DNA from: Myxococcales bacterium
Lineage (GTDB): Bacteria > Myxococcota_A > Bradymonadia > UBA7976 > UBA1532
Length of the DNA: 64,000 nt
NCBI GenBank assembly: GCA_020633555.1
Contig: JACKDL010000006.1
Span: 62,001-126,000 of the forward strand
Direction of reading: 5' to 3'
Numbering within the stretch: position 1 is the first letter of the stretch; every line of letters starts with the position of its first letter. A program made the translations under genes and the position numbers. The notes below the pieces were generated by a model. The model worked only from the letters and a program-made list of their open reading frames with translations. It had not been told where the DNA came from and did no database searches. Shown piece by piece: positions 37,240 through 45,785 of the stretch.

Positions 37240-38592
37240 CTACCGCCCCTTGGCGTAGTTCTCCAGCCACCCGGTGTCGAAATCGCCCGCCTGCACCTCG
37301 GGGGTGCCGAGGACCTCGGCGACGAAGTCGCGGTTGGTGGTCAGGCCCTCGATGACGAAGCCCTCCAGCGCCGACTTCGCGCGGGCCAGGGCGGTGGCGC
37401 GGTCGGGCGCGACGGCCATGAGCTTGGCGATCATCGGATCGTAGTAGGGGGTCACCGGCTGGTGGGCCGTAACGCCCACGTCCACGCGCACGCCTTCACC
37501 CGTAGGCGGCACGAAGGCGCCCAGGTGCCCGGGCTGGGGCATGAACTTCCGGGCGGGATCCTCGGCGTAGAGCCGACACTCCACCGCCGCGCCAGAGATG
37601 GCCAGATCCGCCTGCTGCAGGGTCAGCGGCTCGCCCGCCGCGATGCGGAGCTGCCAGCCGATGAGATCCACGCCGGTAATGGCCTCCGTGACGGGGTGCT
37701 CCACCTGCAGGCGGGTGTTCATCTCGATGAAGTAGAACTGGCCGTCGGGGCCGACGATGAACTCGACGGTGCCGGCGTTGCGGTAGCCGATGGCACGGGC
37801 CGCTGCCAACGCGGCCTGGGTGAGGCCCTCGCGCAGGCCGGGCGTGCGCTCCACGAACGGCGACGGGGCCTCCTCCACCACCTTCTGGTGCCGGCGCTGC
37901 AGGGTGCACTCGCGCTCGAACAGGTGCACGCCGTGGCCGTGGTGGTCGAACAGCACCTGCACCTCGATGTGCCGCGGCGACTCGATGTACTTCTCGAGGT
38001 ACACGGCGTCGTTTCCGAAGCTGCTGGCGCCCCGGTCCCGGCAGCTCTGCAGAGCGCGCTTGAGCTTCGCGGCCTTCTTCACCTGCTGCATGCCGATGCC
38101 GCCGCCGCCCGCCGCGGCCTTCACCAGCACGGGGTAGCCCATGGCCTCGGCCAGCGCCGCCGCGTGGGCGTCGTCGGTGACGGGGCCGTCGGAGCCGGGC
38201 ACCACGGGCACGCCCGCGGCCTGTGCCGTGGCGCGCGCCTGCGCCTTGTCGCCCATGCCCTCGATGGCCTCGGGGGTGGGGCCCACAAAGACCAGGCCCG
38301 CCTCGGCCACTGCCCGCGCGAACCCCGCGTTCTCACTCAGCAATCCGTAGCCCGGGTGGATGGCCTGCGCCCCGGTTTGCCGGGCCACCTCCAGGATCTT
38401 CGCCTGGTTCAGGTAGCTCTGCGCCACCGGCGGGGGGCCGATGCAGATGGCCTCGTCGGCGGCCTTCACGTGCGGCGCCTGGGCGTCCGCCTCGGAGTAG
38501 ACGGCCACGCTGCGCACGCCGTGGGCGCGCAGCACCTGGGCGATGCGGTGGGCGATCTCGCCGCGGTTGGCGATCAGGACCTTCTCGAACAT
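37240..38592 (-). CDS. accC: Biotin carboxylase subunit of an acyl-CoA carboxylase
   Basis: 450 residues with the ATP-grasp fold: it opens MFEKVLIANRGEIAHRIAQV, has the glycine-rich AAAGGGGIGM loop, FERECTLQRRHQKVVEEAPS, FIEMNTRLQVEHPVTE (catalytic Glu/Arg/Asn region) and a C-terminal barrel segment YYDPMIAKL. It carboxylates biotin with bicarbonate and ATP. Length matches AccC (449). GAAGGAGG precedes the ATG, which is preferred over longer in-frame extensions. It forms an operon with the BCCP gene at 36992. Confidence 0.95.
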   Translation of the reverse strand: MFEKVLIANRGEIAHRIAQVLRAHGVRSVAVYSEADAQAPHVKAADEAICIGPPPVAQSYLNQAKILEVARQTGAQAIHPGYGLLSENAGFARAVAEAGLVFVGPTPEAIEGMGDKAQARATAQAAGVPVVPGSDGPVTDDAHAAALAEAMGYPVLVKAAAGGGGIGMQQVKKAAKLKRALQSCRDRGASSFGNDAVYLEKYIESPRHIEVQVLFDHHGHGVHLFERECTLQRRHQKVVEEAPSPFVERTPGLREGLTQAALAAARAIGYRNAGTVEFIVGPDGQFYFIEMNTRLQVEHPVTEAITGVDLIGWQLRIAAGEPLTLQQADLAISGAAVECRLYAEDPARKFMPQPGHLGAFVPPTGEGVRVDVGVTAHQPVTPYYDPMIAKLMAVAPDRATALARAKSALEGFVIEGLTTNRDFVAEVLGTPEVQAGDFDTGWLENYAKGR

Positions 38593-38618
38593 GGGCCGTC
38601 CTCCTTCGAGGGTCGGGG

Positions 38619-39143
38619 TCAGAGGTCGCGCAGGATGTAGTAGACGCGCCGCGTGGCGGGTTCGCTGCGGTGCACGGCTCGGTAGCTCCACTGGCAGCGG
38701 GACAGCCCCTGTAGCGGATCGCCCTCGGGCTGGCAGGCCCCCGGGGTGGCCTTGTACCACGCCGCCTGGGCATCCAGGCGGGTGTGCTTGCCCTCGACGT
38801 GCGCCTCGATCTCGACGCGGAACAGCAGCTCACAGCGGTCCCCGACGGCGGGCGCGGCGGTGGCCGGCCCCACCGTCTCGAAGGGCAGGGGGCCCTCCAC
38901 CGAGCGTGCCCAGGACGCGTCCCAGTCCACGCCCCCCTGGCGCTCACCGCGCCAGGTCAGGCAATGCCAGTTCGTCTTCAGGCTGCGCGCCGTGACGGTG
39001 AAGGGCTTCACCTCCACCCCGCCCGCGTCCAGCCGCGCGGCGGCCGAGCGGATGGCCTCAGGCATGGGCTGCTCGGTGCGCACGGGCCCGGTGAAGGTGC
39101 TGCAGCCGCACAGGCCGAGCGCCAGCGCCAGCCAGCCCCTCAC
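38619..39143 (-). CDS. Predicted lipoprotein downstream of ruvB
   Basis: 174 residues with a lipoprotein signal MRGWLALALGLCGC. The mature part has a beta-rich body with three Cys, for example LKTNWHCLTWRGERQGG, CELLFRVEIEAHVEGKHTRL and LSRCQWSYRAVHR. I do not recognise a family. The GTG start overlaps the ruvB stop by 4 nt, so it is the last gene of the ruvCAB operon, an odd place for an envelope protein. Function unknown. Confidence 0.72.
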   Translation of the reverse strand: MRGWLALALGLCGCSTFTGPVRTEQPMPEAIRSAAARLDAGGVEVKPFTVTARSLKTNWHCLTWRGERQGGVDWDASWARSVEGPLPFETVGPATAAPAVGDRCELLFRVEIEAHVEGKHTRLDAQAAWYKATPGACQPEGDPLQGLSRCQWSYRAVHRSEPATRRVYYILRDL

Positions 39144-40156
39144 AGTAGGCTCTGCTGGCGCCCGCCAAACGGGCGGTTGAAGTGCTGGTAGGCCCGGTGG
39201 GTGGCCACCCGGCCGCGGTGGGTGCGCTTCAGGTAGCCCTCCTTCAGCAGGTAGGGCTCGTAGACGTCCTCGACGGTCTGCTTCTCTTCGCCGATGGCCG
39301 CCGCCAGCGTGTCGAGGCCGCAGGGGCCGCCGTCGAACTTGTCGATGAGGGTCAGCAGCAGGCGCCGGTCCATGCGGTCGAAGCCGGCGCGGTCCACGTC
39401 GAGCTGGTCCAGGGCCTGCTCGGCCACGGCCTTCGTCACCACGCCGTCCGCGAGGACCTCGGCGATGTCGCGCACCCGGCGCAACAGGCGGTTGGCGATG
39501 CGGGGCGTGCCCCGCGCCCGCCGCGCGAGGGCCGCGGCCGCGTCTGGATGGACTTCGAGCTGCATCACCCCTGCCGAACGCATCACGATCTGCTCCAGCT
39601 CAGCCGCCGAATAGAACTCCAGATGCTCGACGATGCCGAAGCGGTCGCGCATGGGGCTCGTGAGCAGGCCCGACCGCGTGGTGGCGCCCACCAGCGTGAA
39701 GGGTTGCAGCTCGATGGGGTAGCTGCGGGCGTAGACGCCCTCGCCGATCACCACGTCGAAGCGCCCGTCCTCCATGGCGGGGTACAGGTTCTCCTCCACC
39801 ACGGCGCTCAGGCGGTGGATCTCGTCGATGAACAGGACGTCGTTGGCTTCGAGGTTCGTGAGCAGGCCGGCGAGATCGCCCTTCTTCTCCAGGGCGGGGC
39901 CGCTGGTGACGTGCAGCCGCACCCCCAAGGCATTGGCGATGATGTGGGCCAGGGTGGTCTTGCCCAGCCCGGGGGGCCCGCTCAGCAACACGTGGTCCAG
40001 CGGATCGCCGCGCCGGCGGGCGGCCTCGACGAAGATCCGCAGGTTCTCTTTGACTCGGGTCTGGCCGATGTAGCCTTCGAAGTCACTGGGGCGCAGGCTG
40101 CCCTCGGCGCCGTCGTCGGCCCGGGCGTCGCCATCGATGATCCGCTCGCCGCTCAT
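39140..40156 (-). CDS. ruvB: Holliday junction branch-migration DNA helicase RuvB
   Basis: 338 residues, AAA+ hexameric motor that moves Holliday junctions with RuvA. Visible landmarks: LRPSDFEGYIGQTRVKENLR, Walker A GPPGLGKTTLA, Walker B IDEIHRL, the sensor/arginine region GATTRSGLLTSPMRDRFG, and a C-terminal winged helix with GGPCGLDTLAAAIGEE. Length is typical (336). Downstream of ruvC-ruvA with a 40-nt gap, and overlapping the next lipoprotein gene. Confidence 0.97.
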   Translation of the reverse strand: MSGERIIDGDARADDGAEGSLRPSDFEGYIGQTRVKENLRIFVEAARRRGDPLDHVLLSGPPGLGKTTLAHIIANALGVRLHVTSGPALEKKGDLAGLLTNLEANDVLFIDEIHRLSAVVEENLYPAMEDGRFDVVIGEGVYARSYPIELQPFTLVGATTRSGLLTSPMRDRFGIVEHLEFYSAAELEQIVMRSAGVMQLEVHPDAAAALARRARGTPRIANRLLRRVRDIAEVLADGVVTKAVAEQALDQLDVDRAGFDRMDRRLLLTLIDKFDGGPCGLDTLAAAIGEEKQTVEDVYEPYLLKEGYLKRTHRGRVATHRAYQHFNRPFGGRQQSLL

Positions 40157-40196
40157 GTCAGGCGGTGTACCCCCTGGCCTGTACGTCTGTCCAGCG

Positions 40197-40790
40197 TCAG
40201 CCGTTCAACCGCTTCAGCGCCTCGCGCAGGAGCTGCTCGAAGGTCATGGCCGGGGCCTCGGCCCGCAGCCCATCGATGAGGCTCTCCACGTCCTTCGCCC
40301 GGTAGCCCAGGTTGCGCAGGGCGCTGTCCAGATCGTCCAGGGCAGGGGACGGGGCGGGCAGGCCCGCCGCGGCGCGGCTGCCGGCGGGCGGGTGCACCTT
40401 CTCCTGCAGCTCCAGCACCATGCGCTCGGCGGTGCGCTTGCCGATCCCCGGCACGCTGGACAGGCGCTTCACGTCGCCGTCCACCAGCGCGCGGATGAGC
40501 GCCTCGGCGGTCATCCCGCTCAGGCAGGCCACCGCCAACCGCGGGCCGATGCCCGAGACGGCCACGAGCTGGCGAAACAGGGCGCGCTCGTCCTGGGTGG
40601 CGAAGCCGAACAGGGTGATCTGGTCCTCGCGGACGTGGGTGTGGATCACCAGCGTGCAGCGGCCGCCGGTGGGGGGCAGGTTGTCCAGCACGGTGAGCGG
40701 GCAGACCACCTCGTAGCCCACCCCGCCCACGTCCAACACCACCGCGGTGGGGGACTTCACCGCCAGCTCGCCGCGCAGCAGCCCGATCAT
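40197..40790 (-). CDS. ruvA: Holliday junction DNA-binding subunit RuvA
   Basis: 197 residues with three domains: an OB-fold start MIGLLRGELAVKSPTAVV, VGGVGYEV and HTHVREDQITLFGF, then paired helix-hairpin-helix motifs (VSGIGPRLA and VPGIGKRTAERMVLEL), and a C-terminal RuvB-binding domain (LDSALRNLGYRAKDVESLI). RuvA tetramers hold the junction square. The ATG overlaps the ruvC stop by 4 nt (ATGA). Confidence 0.96.
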   Translation of the reverse strand: MIGLLRGELAVKSPTAVVLDVGGVGYEVVCPLTVLDNLPPTGGRCTLVIHTHVREDQITLFGFATQDERALFRQLVAVSGIGPRLAVACLSGMTAEALIRALVDGDVKRLSSVPGIGKRTAERMVLELQEKVHPPAGSRAAAGLPAPSPALDDLDSALRNLGYRAKDVESLIDGLRAEAPAMTFEQLLREALKRLNG

Positions 40791-41383
40791 CGCTTGGCCT
40801 TTCCTTGCTGTTGGGCGCGCACCAGCGCCGCCAGGCCCGCCTTCGCCTTGCGCGGCCCGCCCCGGACCGGGCGCGGCGGGAGCTGCACGCCGGGCGCGGC
40901 CACGCCGCCGTGCTGGGCGTGGCACAGGGCCACGGCCACGGCGTCGGCGGCGTCGGCCTGCGGCGGCTCGGGGAGCTCCAGCCGCAGCGTGACCATATGC
41001 TGCACCTGGGCCTTGTCGGCTCGCCCGGTGCCCGTCGCCGCCTTCTTGACCTGCTGGGGGGTGTACTCGTGCACCGCCAGACCGGCGTGGGCCAGGGCCG
41101 CCAACGCGACCCCGCGGGCGTGCCCCAGCACCAAGGCCGAGCGGGGGTTGCGCTGGGTGAACACCGTCTCGATGGCGGCCTGGCCCGGGTCGTGGCGGGC
41201 GATGACCTCGGCCAGCGCGGCCCACAGCCGATCCAGCCGTTCGGCCAGCGGCGCAGGGTCCGTCAGCACCACCACCCCGTTGTCCACATGGCGGAGCCGG
41301 GCCCCGTCGCGCTCCACCACACCCCACCCGCACAGCCGGGAGCCGGGGTCGATGCCGAGGACGCGGTTCGGGTGGGGGGGCAT
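40787..41383 (-). CDS. ruvC: Crossover junction endodeoxyribonuclease RuvC
   Basis: 198 residues, the resolvase that cuts Holliday junctions. The RNase H-like core shows VLGIDPGSRLCGWGVVE (first catalytic Asp), AAIETVFTQRNPRSALVLGH, VHEYTPQQVKKAATGTGRAD and DAADAVAVALCHA (last acidic pair). The C-terminus has a basic extension of about 30 residues. GGAGG precedes the ATG. First gene of ruvC-ruvA-ruvB on the minus strand. Confidence 0.96.
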   Translation of the reverse strand: MPPHPNRVLGIDPGSRLCGWGVVERDGARLRHVDNGVVVLTDPAPLAERLDRLWAALAEVIARHDPGQAAIETVFTQRNPRSALVLGHARGVALAALAHAGLAVHEYTPQQVKKAATGTGRADKAQVQHMVTLRLELPEPPQADAADAVAVALCHAQHGGVAAPGVQLPPRPVRGGPRKAKAGLAALVRAQQQGKAKR

Positions 41384-41451
41384 GGGCCTCCAGAGGCAGG
41401 GGGGCGACGTACGCTGACACACGACCGTTTCGGCGGGCAACCACCCTGCCG

Positions 41452-41457
41452 TAGCAT
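41452..41457 (+). promoter_or_regulatory. -10-like TAGCAT immediately before the start of the next gene
   Basis: TAGCAT ends 7 nt before the GTG at 41465, so transcription starting at the usual distance would give a leaderless mRNA. No Shine-Dalgarno precedes the GTG and no good -35 is visible. Confidence 0.35.
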
Positions 41458-41464
41458 CCCGGGC

Positions 41465-43660
41465 GTGCAAAGGCCCACCCGCTTGCTGTTGTGCGCCGCG
41501 GCGCTCTGCCTCCACGCCTGTGGCGCCGCCCTGGCTCCGCCCCCACTGCCCGCGCCGGCGCCGGTGGTCGCCGAGGCGCCGCCTCCGCCTCCCGCGGGTC
41601 CCCGCGCCACCGTGGCCACGATCGACGCGGCCCACCCGCTCGTGAAGGCGGGGCTGGCGCGCGCGGGCGACCTCTGGCTGCGGGGCGACGCCGTGCAGGC
41701 GGTGGTCGCAGGCCCCGATCACCCTGGCCCCGGTGGCGGCGGTGGGCACCTGGTCGCCGTGGGCCCTGCGGGCGCCCCCGAGCCGCTGCGCGCCTTCGCT
41801 GGGCTGGTGCCCATGGCCGACGCCGACGGGCTGCGGCCGGTGCGGGCCACCTTGATCGAGGTCGTCGAGCACGCGGGGCCGAGCGCGCTGGTTCGCGTCC
41901 AGGGGCACCCCCAGGACGACCCCGATCTGCGCACGACCGTGGAGTACCGTGTGGACGCGTCGGCGCCCGGGCTGCAGATCCGGGTCCGCCAGGAGAACCG
42001 CAGCGCGGGGCGTCACCCCGACGCGGCGCCGAGCTGGCTGGTGCGCTGGGGAGAGCTCGAGCCGGTGGTGCCCGGCCTGGGCATCAACCCGAGCCCGCAG
42101 CGGGCGAGCGCGGAGTGGCTCGCCGGCGACGGCGAGGGGCTGGCGCTGGCCCTCGGGCGTCGGGGCGGCCTCTGGCAGGCGGCCCATGGCCCGGGTTGGT
42201 CGGTGGCGGCCCCGGCGCGCATCGGGCTGGACCCCAAGGCGACCCTCGAAGACGCGGTGCGGGTGGACGTGGCCCGCGGTGACGGCGCCCAGGCGGTCGC
42301 GACGCTGCTCGAGGCAGGCGGCCTTGTGTTCCGGCGCTGGACGGGCGTGGTGCGAGATCCGCTGGGCGGCCCGGTGCCGGGCGCGTCGGTGATCCTGGCC
42401 GATCGGGACGGCCGGGCGGTGGTGCGTGCGCGGACCGATGGCGCGGGGCGGTTTGCCGTGTCGGCGCCGACGGGGGATGGCCTCACGTTGCGGGCCGAAG
42501 CCGATGGGCGCACCCCGTCGGCGGCCGTGCCCGTGACCGAGGCGGCGGTGGCCCTTGGCGTCGGCGCCGTGGGCCACCTGCAGGTTTCGCTGGTGGACGA
42601 GCGAGGGCAGCCCGTGGCCGGGCGGCTGACCTTCGACGGGCCCACCCTGCGCGACGCAGTGGACGTGGTGGAGCCCACCGTCTCGGTGCCCGTGACGCCG
42701 GGGCGGTGGACCGTCGTGGCCGAGCCGGCGCCCTACCGCCGGCGCGCGCAGGCCACGTTGACGGTCGCGGCCGGTGGCACGGTGCCGCTGCGGCTGCGGG
42801 TGCCGGCGGCCTTCGACCCGGCGGGCTGGCGCAGCGTGGACGCCGACGCCCCGGGCAGCCGGCACCAGCACGGTCGGGCCTGTCAGGCCCACGGGATCAT
42901 CGCCGGCGTCGTGCCGGGCGGGGGGGGGCCCGGCGGGCTGGCGAGCCACAGCCTGGCCCTGGACGACCGCGCCCGGTTCGCGGCCTGGCCCGCCGAGGTG
43001 GGGACCACGCGCTTCACCGGGCGGGCGGGGGCGATGTTGGCCGAGGCGCGCCGGGCTCGGCCCCGCGCGGTGCTCGCGCTGCTGAACCCTCGCTCCCCTG
43101 GCGCGGGCTACTTCGAGCGGTTCGGGTTCGTCCCGGGCAAGGCCCTGCCGGCTGGCGGCTTCTCGCTCGCGTTCGACGCGGTGGTGGTGGCGAGCCCCAC
43201 CGGCGACCGGGCGCAGGCTCGGCGGGACTGGTTCGATCTGCTTTGGCGCGGCGTCCCCGTCGCGCCGCTTGGAGGGAGTGGGGGCGACCCCACGCGCCGC
43301 TGCGGCACCCTGCGGACCTGGGTTGGCGCCCCCGGACCCTGGCGGGCGGCGCTGCAGAAAGGCCCGGTGTGTGTCAGCGGCGGGCCGTTGGCCGTCGTCG
43401 AGCCGGCTCCAGACGGCCAGATCCGCGCCACGGTCTGGGCGGCACCTCGCCATCGGCCTCGCCGGATTCGGCTGTGGGCGGACGGCCAGCTCGTGGGCAG
43501 CGCGGCGATCCCGGAGGGCGCTGAGCCTTTCATCCGCAACTTCCGCGTGCCCGGTGGAATCCGTTGGGTCGTCGCCGAGGTCGATGATCCATCGGCGGCG
43601 GACGACGAATGGTCCCGCTGGGCCATGACGGGCGCGCTGCGCCCCCCCGGGCATCCGTAG
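41465..43660 (+). CDS. Lipoprotein with carboxypeptidase-regulatory-like and degenerate CehA/McbA-type domains
   Basis: 731 residues. The lipoprotein signal ends LCLHAC, then a Pro-rich tether. The N-terminal half holds beta-rich domains. At about 300-370 (RDPLGGPVPGASVILADRDG onward) lies a carboxypeptidase-D-regulatory-like Ig fold. From about 455 a PHP/CehA-McbA-like domain is recognisable by its layout: SVDADAPGSRHQHG, RPRAVLALLNPRSPGAGYF and WFDLLWRGVPVAPLGGSGGD. Active relatives have DLHVHS and GNSDSH there; most metal-binding His residues are lost, so it is probably not a metallohydrolase. GTG start without Shine-Dalgarno. Function unknown. Confidence 0.72.
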   Translation: MQRPTRLLLCAAALCLHACGAALAPPPLPAPAPVVAEAPPPPPAGPRATVATIDAAHPLVKAGLARAGDLWLRGDAVQAVVAGPDHPGPGGGGGHLVAVGPAGAPEPLRAFAGLVPMADADGLRPVRATLIEVVEHAGPSALVRVQGHPQDDPDLRTTVEYRVDASAPGLQIRVRQENRSAGRHPDAAPSWLVRWGELEPVVPGLGINPSPQRASAEWLAGDGEGLALALGRRGGLWQAAHGPGWSVAAPARIGLDPKATLEDAVRVDVARGDGAQAVATLLEAGGLVFRRWTGVVRDPLGGPVPGASVILADRDGRAVVRARTDGAGRFAVSAPTGDGLTLRAEADGRTPSAAVPVTEAAVALGVGAVGHLQVSLVDERGQPVAGRLTFDGPTLRDAVDVVEPTVSVPVTPGRWTVVAEPAPYRRRAQATLTVAAGGTVPLRLRVPAAFDPAGWRSVDADAPGSRHQHGRACQAHGIIAGVVPGGGGPGGLASHSLALDDRARFAAWPAEVGTTRFTGRAGAMLAEARRARPRAVLALLNPRSPGAGYFERFGFVPGKALPAGGFSLAFDAVVVASPTGDRAQARRDWFDLLWRGVPVAPLGGSGGDPTRRCGTLRTWVGAPGPWRAALQKGPVCVSGGPLAVVEPAPDGQIRATVWAAPRHRPRRIRLWADGQLVGSAAIPEGAEPFIRNFRVPGGIRWVVAEVDDPSAADDEWSRWAMTGALRPPGHP

Positions 43661-43669
43661 GTGCGCGGG

Positions 43670-43697
43670 TTGACACTCGGAAATCCGGGTCCGTAAG
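43670..43697 (+). promoter_or_regulatory. Promoter of the TolQ-TolR-TonB operon
   Basis: TTGACA (43670-43675) and CGTAAG (43692-43697) are 16 bp apart; the predicted leader is about 50 nt. The -35 box is perfect; the -10 keeps the TAA core seen at other promoters here. Confidence 0.55.
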
Positions 43698-43753
43698 GTG
43701 CGCGCCGCTCAGGCCCGCCCCTGCGGGCCGACCACAAGCACGGAGTTGCGGGC

Positions 43754-44413
43754 ATGGGACAACAGGGCGACGGCTTCTCGGTCATCTCAGCGTTTCTGAA
43801 GTTCGCTGAGCTGGGCGCCGAGTGGGTCATGTGGCTCATGATCGTGCTCGGCTTCATCATGATCGTGCTCTTCGTCGAGCGGGTGATCCTCTACCTGCGC
43901 ACCCGGGTGGACGCGCCGGCCATCGGCCGGGACCTGGTGAAGCTGCTGGACGAGGGTCAGGTGGACCAGGCCCGCCAGCGGGTGCGCCAGGGCATCGCCA
44001 TGGAAGAGCGCGTGCTGGCGGACGCCCTGGAGGCCTACGACCGGGGCGCCGGGGTGGTGGAGCAGATCGTGCTGTCCAGCCTGGCCCGCGAGCGACTTCG
44101 GTTTGACCGATTCCTGAACTACTTCGGAACGTTGGGGAACAACGCCCCGTTCATCGGGCTGTTCGGCACGGTCATCGGGATCATCGTGGCCTTCAAGGAG
44201 CTGGGCAACAACCCGAAGGGCGGCCTGGAGGTCGTGGGGCCCGGCATCGCCGAGGCGCTGGTGGCCACGGCGGTGGGCCTGCTCGTGGCCATCCCGGCGG
44301 TGGTGGCGTTCAACTGGTTCAAGGGCATGCAGAAGGAGCGGGTGGGCAACGTGGACTTCCTCACCCGGATCGTGCTGGCCCAGCTTGGCGGCGCGACCCA
44401 CGGGGAGGGCTGA
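43754..44413 (+). CDS. MotA/TolQ/ExbB proton-channel family protein
   Basis: 219 residues with three membrane helices. The first is near residue 25-45 (WLMIVLGFIMIVLFVERVIL); the second and third contain NNAPFIGLFGTVIGII and AEALVATAVGLLVAIPAVVA, the conserved TolQ/ExbB channel segments with the Thr used for proton flow. It forms the pentameric stator that energises TonB or Tol. First gene of an operon with an ExbD/TolR protein and a TonB-like protein. ExbB versus TolQ cannot be settled from sequence alone; the TonB partner favours ExbB. Confidence 0.92.
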   Translation: MGQQGDGFSVISAFLKFAELGAEWVMWLMIVLGFIMIVLFVERVILYLRTRVDAPAIGRDLVKLLDEGQVDQARQRVRQGIAMEERVLADALEAYDRGAGVVEQIVLSSLARERLRFDRFLNYFGTLGNNAPFIGLFGTVIGIIVAFKELGNNPKGGLEVVGPGIAEALVATAVGLLVAIPAVVAFNWFKGMQKERVGNVDFLTRIVLAQLGGATHGEG

Positions 44414-44416
44414 GCG

Positions 44417-44884
<468 letters not shown>

Positions 44885-44885
44885 C

Positions 44886-45713
44886 GTGTTCTTCGCCCTG
44901 CAAGACGAGCCCGAGAAGGGCAAGCGGCTGCTGACCCTGACCATCGGGTTCGCGGTGGCGTTGGGCCTGCAGGGCGGCGGCCTGTTCGCTGCGCGGTACT
45001 ACCAGCCGGCGCAGGGGCTGAAGCGCGCCCAGCGGTCGGTGGTGGCCATCACCGTGGCGCCGAAGCCCAAGCCCGAGCCCCCCAAGCCCGAGCCCAAGCC
45101 GGAGCCCAAGCCGGAGCCCAAGCCCGAACCGAAGCCAGAGCCCAAGCCCGAGCCGCCGAAGCCCAAGCCCAAGCCAAAGCCCAAGCCCAAGCCCAAGCCG
45201 CCCGAGAAGCCGCCCCAGGCCAAGGCCGAGGAGCCCAAGCCGCCGCCCAAGAAGCCGGCGCCGGTCAAGACGGGCATCACGCTCAACAGCACCGACGCCC
45301 GTGGGCGTGGCGCCACCATGAACGTGGGGAACGACCAGATGGGTGAGGTGTCCCGTGAGGGCAGCGCGCCCGTCACGGGGCCCGCGCCGCAGGGCGAACG
45401 CACCCAGGAGGGGCCGGCCGAGCCGGCGCCGCCGCCACCCCCGCCGACGCGGGCCACGTCGAAGAAGACGCCCAAGCCTCGCTACACCCGGCTGGCCGAG
45501 CGCAACAACATCGAGGGCGAGATCGTGGCCATCCTCACCGTCGGGGCCGATGGCAAGGTCACCAAGGTCCAGCTCATCAAGAAGCTCGGGTACGGCCTGG
45601 ATGAGGCCGCGGTCGAGGCCTTCATGCAGTGGGAGTACACGCCCGCCACCCGTGAGGGGAAGCCCGTGCAGAGCACCGTGCGGGCCAAGATGAGCTTCGT
45701 CCTGGAAGACTGA
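44886..45713 (+). CDS. TonB-like energy transducer
   Basis: 275 residues. A single N-terminal membrane helix (about residues 14-35) is followed by a Pro-Lys-Glu spacer of about 60 residues (many PKPEPK units) that should span the periplasm. A linker leads to the C-terminal TonB domain: YTRLAERNNIEGEIVAILTV, AVEAFMQWEYTPATREGKPV and VRAKMSFVLE, matching the TonB/TolA-C fold. It couples inner-membrane proton flow to outer-membrane transport. No TonB-dependent receptor gene is seen in the window. GTG start, followed by a perfect hairpin. Confidence 0.93.
   Translation: MFFALQDEPEKGKRLLTLTIGFAVALGLQGGGLFAARYYQPAQGLKRAQRSVVAITVAPKPKPEPPKPEPKPEPKPEPKPEPKPEPKPEPPKPKPKPKPKPKPKPPEKPPQAKAEEPKPPPKKPAPVKTGITLNSTDARGRGATMNVGNDQMGEVSREGSAPVTGPAPQGERTQEGPAEPAPPPPPPTRATSKKTPKPRYTRLAERNNIEGEIVAILTVGADGKVTKVQLIKKLGYGLDEAAVEAFMQWEYTPATREGKPVQSTVRAKMSFVLED
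45064..45215 (+). repeat. PKPEPK-encoding low-complexity repeat in tonB
   Basis: Imperfect tandem 6- to 18-bp units (AAGCCCGAGCCC type) encode the Pro/Lys/Glu periplasmic spacer. Length variation would stay in frame in 6-bp steps. Confidence 0.8.
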
Positions 45714-45715
45714 TC

Positions 45716-45731
45716 GGCCCTTCCCAGGGCC
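45716..45731 (+). terminator. Hairpin after tonB
   Basis: GGCCCT (45716-45721) and AGGGCC (45726-45731) form a perfect 6-bp stem with a TCCC loop, 2 nt after the stop. Same stem as at 8902. No T-tract. Confidence 0.5.
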
Positions 45732-45785
45732 TGTCACGCTTTGATCACTGGCGTCTGGCGCCGCGGCCGACTAGAACCGTGGCCC

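Noticed and set aside
40787..43654. A 955-codon minus-strand open frame upstream of and in frame with ruvC
   Set aside because: Only the last 198 codons show RuvC homology, with GGAGG before that ATG. The rest is opposite the lipoprotein at 41465 and is Arg/His/Pro-rich noise.
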